From JAGXLC01 sp964585385 (lineage in GTDB: Bacteria > Bacteroidota > Bacteroidia > Bacteroidales > UBA12077), in assembly GCA_964585385.1 (NCBI GenBank), contig CAZPDP010000002.1, positions 186,001 through 250,000 of the forward strand: a stretch of DNA of 64,000 bases. The letters are read 5' to 3'. Below are positions 59,852 through 64,000 of the stretch, piece by piece. The notes under the pieces are model-generated. The model searched no databases. It saw nothing but the letters and a program-made list of their open reading frames with translations, and was not told the DNA's origin. Position numbers and translations under genes: made by a program. How positions within the stretch are numbered: position 1 is the stretch's first letter; each line of letters opens with the position of its first letter.

Positions 59852-60259
59852 CTAAAATTCATCATTCCAGTTGTTTTGTTTCATTTTAGATTGTAACCTG
59901 CTTATTAATTTTATTAGTTGGTTTTCTATCATAAATTGAAGTTCGTCCATTTTTTCAAACTCATGTTCAGAAATTAATTTAACATTTTTTAAAGTAAGAA
60001 TGCATGAATGAAATTCTCCACAGGAAGCCAGACTTACATTTAAGAAATACAAATATTCTTTTAAGCTTTTTCTGCAATACCCCTCAGCTATATTTCTGGA
60101 GATGCTGTGACAAGCATCTAGTGTGTTGGAAACAACCTTTTTTAGTTCAAAAGGCGCTTCAGAAATTAAGTCATTTGATAGAATGAATAAATCAACAGCA
60201 TTCTGCCAAACTCTTAATTTCTTAAATCCCCGGTTCACATTTTTCCTGATCTCACTCAT
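59852..60259 (-). CDS. Four-helix-bundle protein (23S rRNA intervening-sequence family)
   Basis: About 135 residues from the ATG at 60259 (MSEIRKNVNRGF). Upstream in-frame starts at 60280 and 60316 would add residues outside the domain. FKKLRVWQNAVDLFILSND at the N-terminus and ISRNIAEGYCRKSLKEYLYF in the middle are family hallmarks. Members occur in 23S rRNA insertions and, in Bacteroidota, as many dispersed copies flanked by low-complexity ATTCC-rich DNA, as here. Function unknown. It interrupts the RND operon. Confidence 0.88.
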   Translation of the reverse strand: MSEIRKNVNRGFKKLRVWQNAVDLFILSNDLISEAPFELKKVVSNTLDACHSISRNIAEGYCRKSLKEYLYFLNVSLASCGEFHSCILTLKNVKLISEHEFEKMDELQFMIENQLIKLISRLQSKMKQNNWNDEF

Positions 60260-60316
60260 AAATGAATTGAAATTTATCATTAAATTAAACAAACCCAATA
60301 AATAAAAATCCTCCAA

Positions 60317-60563
60317 AACTACGATTTTAGCATTTGAACCCCAAAACCAATCAACCCATTATTCCATCTCCTCCGGCTTTTTTTTCACATCTAATTCCAA
60401 ACCCTGATTCTCCACAACCTTCCATCATTCCAAACTTCCGTCTTGTTCTTCTTCCCTAATTCTAAACTCCTAATTCTACATTCATAATTCCTGACTTACC
60501 CCATTATTCCAACATTCCATCCTTCCTAACCTTGCCCTTCATTCCTAATTCCGGACACTTTCG
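60317..60563. repeat. ATTCC-rich low-complexity segment
   Basis: The plus strand is full of cattattcca, ccatcattcca and aattctaa words and has no ORF. Similar words (ggaatattcggaataatgga) occur on the other side of the four-helix-bundle gene at 59808-59845, so the gene is flanked by related low-complexity DNA. Confidence 0.6.
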
Positions 60564-63500
60564 TCAAGCCTCGTTTTTCGCTGTTTTCATGTGAAAGACC
60601 GTATATATTGTCGGAACAATGATAAGTGTTACTACGGTTGAAATCAGAAGGCCTCCAATGATGGTTACGCCCAGCGGACTGTACATTTCCCGTCCCATGC
60701 CCTGGCTTAAGGCCATAGGCAGCATTCCCAGCATGGTGGTGAAAGAGGTCATCAGGACCGGGCGCATCCTGGAACGGCCGCCTTCTTTCACAGCTTCATA
60801 TAGCGAATAACCTCTTTTTCTCAGCAGTTTGGTGTAATCCACCAGCACAATTCCATTATTGACTACAATACCCATCAGCATGATGACACCGATAAAGGTT
60901 GTTACGCTGAGTGTTAGTCCTGTGGCAAAGAAAGCCCAGATAATACCCACGAATGTGAAGGGAATGGCAAACATGATGATGAGGGGGTCTTTAAACGATT
61001 CGAATTGTGCTGCCATAACCATGTAGACAAGAATAATGCCTATAGCCAGGATAAGGTACAGGTCTTTGAAGGATTCGCTTTGTTCGGTGAGCTGACCGGC
61101 CAGTTTCACATCCACTCCAGTGGGAATGTCTATGCCGTCAATTTTTGCCTGTACCAGGCTGGCTGCTCTTCCCAGCGAGATGTCTTTCAGGTTGGACATG
61201 ACTTTTACGATTCTTTGCTGCGAATTCCGCTTTATTTGTTGCGGACCTGTTCCCTGCCTGATTTCAGCAAATGAACTTAAGGGTATTTGTTCGCCTTTCA
61301 GGTTGGTTACCATAAGGCTCTCAAGCGCTTCAATCCGGTTTCTGAATTCAGGGGCATACCGCATGTTTATTTGATATTCCTCCCCTTCCTGTGATAGTTC
61401 TCCGGCATCTGCACCATAAATGCTGCTTCGGATTTGTTTCCCTATCATAGCAGTATTCAGGGCAAGCGCCGCAGCTTTATCTTTGTCAATGTGAATTTGA
61501 ATTTCCACCTTTCCTTCATCAATGGTGGTTTCCAGGTCTGAGAGTCCTTTAATTTCACTGACTTGGCTATGAATTTTCCGAGCAACCTGGTTTAACTCAT
61601 CAAAATCACTGCCTGTAATTTCAATTTCAATAGGTTTTACGTTGCCGGTTATGGCATCGGACAGGATGCTCCCCGCTGTAATCTGAAAGCTTTCAATTTC
61701 CGGTATTTTCCTTATCTCATCTCTCAGAGCGGTACCAACCTCTTTTGCACTTCTTTTCCTGTTGGAGGGCAGTTTTAGGTGAGCCAGTATTGTGGCCACA
61801 TTTTTTCCTTCTTCAAAACCTACAGACGTCATCGTTCCACCTTCAGTCTGACCGCTAATTGAGGCCAGTGTACCAGGAACCAGCTCGGGAACCTCTGCCC
61901 GTACCACATCCATCACTTTCTGAGCGGCCTTATCCGTTTTTTCAGCACTGGAACCTACTTCTGTTTCAATAACAATGGCTATGTCTCCGGCATCAAATTC
62001 AGGGATATAGTCTGTGCCCAGTCTTTCCCCAAAAAATAAGGTAATACCGAACACCACCAGGGCTGTTATAAGTGTGAAGGCCTTGTGATGGATAGACCAG
62101 TTCAGGCTTTTACTGTACAGACCTTCAATACGCTTGAATATTTTTTCGCTCCAATGGTAGAATGTGTTTTTTCTCTGGTTGTCTTTTCTTTTTCTAATTC
62201 CTTTCAGGAGGTTTGAGGCTGCTGTCGGTGTAAGAGAAAGCGCAGTAACCAGAGAGGCTATCATGGTAACAGAAGTTAATACGGCAAGTTGTTTAAATAA
62301 TAAACCGACCACTCCTCCCACAAATATCATAGGAATAAATACCATCAGAGTGGTTGCCGTGGATGCTGTGATGGCCATTCCCATCTCGCTTGTTCCAAAA
62401 ATAGCCGCTTGCCTGGGACGTGCTCCCTTTTCGATGTGCTGAACAATGTTCTCCAGTACCACGATGGCGTTGTCTACTACCATACCAATGGCAATGACCA
62501 GCGCCATTAGCGAAAAGATGTTGATGGTGTAGCCCCCGGCATACATTACAATAAATGCGATTATCAGTGAAAAGGGGATGGTCAGGAATACGATGAGGCT
62601 GTTGCGCCATTCCCGGAGGAACAGAAATACGACAATGGCAACAAAGAGCAAAGCCCACCAGAGGGTTTCCGAAAGATTCCCGATGGATTGAATAACCAGC
62701 TCATCCGTATTCATGATTTCGAAAATCTTTACATCGTCAGGGAGTTCTTTTTCCAGATCACGTATCTTATCCCGTACAGAGGAAGCAACATTAACAGTGT
62801 TAACTCCCGTCTGTTTTTGGATCATCATGGCTACACCACGTCCCTCTTTGTTTCTGGCGTATTCATCTTTATCTTTGAAACCATCGACTACCCGTGCAAT
62901 ATCCTTTAATTTAATGATTCGGCCATAGAAATTTACAAGGGCAATGTTCCGAATATCTTCTATATCGGAGAATTTTGCGGGTACTTTAACAGAGAAATCG
63001 TTCGGGCCGACTTTAATATTGCCACCCGGAATATTAATATTTTCAGCTTTCAGGATAGTACTTACCTGGTCAATAGCCAGGTTGTAGGCATTGAGTTTTT
63101 TAGGATCAACCTGTATTTTTATTTCCCGTTCGGGTTGACCTACATAAATAACCGAACCAACCCCGTCTATTTTTTTTACCGGTCCTGCAATATCCTCTTT
63201 GATGATTTTGTTGATTCCCGCATAATTTTCATCGGCCGTTACACCATAGACCAAAACAGGAAACATGGATGAGTTTACCTTGTATATGACCGGCGCTTCG
63301 GCATCGTCCGGCAATTCCCGCTTAACCAACTCAATCAGGTCCCGGGCATTATTGGAGGCTTCTGATATATCGGCTCCCCAGCTAAATTGCAGGGAAATGA
63401 AAGATACGTTTTCTTTAGACTTGGATGTGATCTCCTTCAATTCTTCCGTTCCTGCAAGTATCTCCTCAAGAGGCTTGGTAACCTGCTCTTCCACTTCACC

Positions 63501-63668
63501 GGCAGAAGCTCCCGGGTAAACTGTCATCACTGTAAGGGTGGGCAATTCCATTTTCGGCATGATATCCAGCGGAAGCCTGTATAGAGAGACCAGGCCGAAC
63601 AACAGGATTGCCATAAAAGCCATAGTTGTTGCCACTGGTCGGTTAACTGCTATTTTGGGTAGTCTCAT
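60564..63668 (-). CDS. RND-family efflux permease
   Basis: 1034 residues, the full AcrB/HAE1-type length. MRLPKIAVNRPVATTMAFMA at the N-terminus, NNARDLIELVKREL, proton-relay TM4 region LALVIAIGMVVDNAIVVLEN (Asp pair), large periplasmic porter domains, and the second-half TM block FIGVIMLMGIVVNNGIVLVD. Loop wording (GQTEGGTMTSVGFEEG) fits the multidrug/HAE1 branch rather than the CusA metal branch. Forms a tripartite pump with the adaptor encoded 31 bp upstream and a TolC-like channel outside the window. Confidence 0.95.
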   Translation of the reverse strand: MRLPKIAVNRPVATTMAFMAILLFGLVSLYRLPLDIMPKMELPTLTVMTVYPGASAGEVEEQVTKPLEEILAGTEELKEITSKSKENVSFISLQFSWGADISEASNNARDLIELVKRELPDDAEAPVIYKVNSSMFPVLVYGVTADENYAGINKIIKEDIAGPVKKIDGVGSVIYVGQPEREIKIQVDPKKLNAYNLAIDQVSTILKAENINIPGGNIKVGPNDFSVKVPAKFSDIEDIRNIALVNFYGRIIKLKDIARVVDGFKDKDEYARNKEGRGVAMMIQKQTGVNTVNVASSVRDKIRDLEKELPDDVKIFEIMNTDELVIQSIGNLSETLWWALLFVAIVVFLFLREWRNSLIVFLTIPFSLIIAFIVMYAGGYTINIFSLMALVIAIGMVVDNAIVVLENIVQHIEKGARPRQAAIFGTSEMGMAITASTATTLMVFIPMIFVGGVVGLLFKQLAVLTSVTMIASLVTALSLTPTAASNLLKGIRKRKDNQRKNTFYHWSEKIFKRIEGLYSKSLNWSIHHKAFTLITALVVFGITLFFGERLGTDYIPEFDAGDIAIVIETEVGSSAEKTDKAAQKVMDVVRAEVPELVPGTLASISGQTEGGTMTSVGFEEGKNVATILAHLKLPSNRKRSAKEVGTALRDEIRKIPEIESFQITAGSILSDAITGNVKPIEIEITGSDFDELNQVARKIHSQVSEIKGLSDLETTIDEGKVEIQIHIDKDKAAALALNTAMIGKQIRSSIYGADAGELSQEGEEYQINMRYAPEFRNRIEALESLMVTNLKGEQIPLSSFAEIRQGTGPQQIKRNSQQRIVKVMSNLKDISLGRAASLVQAKIDGIDIPTGVDVKLAGQLTEQSESFKDLYLILAIGIILVYMVMAAQFESFKDPLIIMFAIPFTFVGIIWAFFATGLTLSVTTFIGVIMLMGIVVNNGIVLVDYTKLLRKRGYSLYEAVKEGGRSRMRPVLMTSFTTMLGMLPMALSQGMGREMYSPLGVTIIGGLLISTVVTLIIVPTIYTVFHMKTAKNEA

Positions 63669-63699
63669 AATGCTTTTTTCTTGCTGTTTGAGAATTGGT

Positions 63700-64000
63700 T
63701 TAATTATTCTTTACAATTACCATATCGCCGGCTTTTAGCTTATTTTTGCCATGCACAACTATTTCTTTCCCTCCTTGAATACCTTTTACGGCAACTTTTT
63801 CTCCTATTGTGTAAAGTTTTTCCACAGGTTTTCTGATTACTTTTCGATTGCCGGTAACCACAAATACAAAATTGTTCCCTGTTCCCGGCTGCCTGTAGAT
63901 AGCGTTTAATGAAATAAATACATCGGTTGTTTCCGGTAGTCTGAGTTTTACTTTGGAATACATTCCGGGTTTAAGTTTTTTTTCCGGATTAACGATTGTG
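63700..64000 (-). CDS. RND periplasmic adaptor (membrane fusion protein), C-terminal part
   Basis: The reading frame enters from the right edge, so the N-terminus is not in the window. Visible residues include LKPGMYSKVKLRLPE (the conserved P-GM-V motif of the beta-barrel domain), VFVVTGNRKVIRKPV and KGIQGGKEIVVHG. An internal ATG at 63963 is not the start. Partner of the adjacent permease. Confidence 0.85.
   Translation of the reverse strand, partial: TIVNPEKKLKPGMYSKVKLRLPETTDVFISLNAIYRQPGTGNNFVFVVTGNRKVIRKPVEKLYTIGEKVAVKGIQGGKEIVVHGKNKLKAGDMVIVKNN

Overview
The window looks like a draft chromosomal scaffold of a member of the Bacteroidota, probably a free-living or marine anaerobe of the Bacteroidales/Marinilabiliales type. 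The evidence is a type IX secretion sorting domain, DUF4270 next to a short glycogen-synthase-like gene and glmS, a PG0541-family gene with an RND pump, ribosomal protein THX, TAnnTTTG promoter elements, and tRNA genes without encoded CCA. There is one 100-N assembly gap (22940-23039). Genus and species cannot be read from the sequence alone.

Layout. 1-6.2 kb: start of a Tat-exported protein, a membrane-bound AraC-type regulator, and both methylmalonyl-CoA mutase subunits. 6-14.4 kb: a MITE-like element and housekeeping genes (EEP hydrolase, purQ, DUF4190, PhzF, a phosphofructokinase with pyrophosphate-type signature residues, a THX ribosomal protein with a long charged tail, folA-thyA). 14.7-22.6 kb: a two-gene SbcCD/YhaON-like nuclease-ATPase pair, a Tricorn-like protease, and an orphan D12-class adenine methylase. 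22.7-30.1 kb: an accessory, decaying region. It holds a 347-bp repeat array with paired hairpins, a HigBA toxin-antitoxin module sitting inside one repeat copy, an ADP-ribosylglycohydrolase, a DUF4143 ATPase, two pseudogenes each carrying an in-frame stop, and an array in which frameshifted GIY-YIG endonuclease genes alternate with truncated tRNA copies next to an intact CAU tRNA.

30.3-41 kb: a three-gene methylthioadenosine operon (MtnA, class II aldolase, MTA phosphorylase) whose content fits the DHAP shunt, then HAD phosphatase, HU/SPOR protein, galE-rfbB nucleotide-sugar genes, and a short GT5 - DUF4270 - glmS cluster. 41.2-46.1 kb: a thiamine salvage operon (methyltransferase, thiM, thiE, thiL, thiD, tenA) under a TPP riboswitch with its own terminator. 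46.3-46.7 kb: tRNA-Ser(CGA) followed by two extra copies of its 3' tip in ~121-bp periodic blocks. 47-49 kb: an HIBADH-family dehydrogenase, a DUF2147 protein and an orphan NarL-type response regulator. 49.4-59.4 kb: four collinear cell-surface genes (a lipoprotein of about fifteen GxGY repeats, a 1649-residue T9SS cargo with cadherin-like repeats, an outer-membrane beta-barrel, a GEVED lipoprotein). 59.4-64 kb: an RND efflux operon (adaptor, permease, PG0541-like) interrupted by a four-helix-bundle gene.

The most unusual structures are the GIY-YIG/tRNA chimera array, the toxin-antitoxin cassette inside a hairpin-bearing repeat, and the repeated tRNA-Ser 3' tips. All three lie in or near RNA-gene or repeat contexts and suggest small mobile units that re-use tRNA or hairpin sequence.
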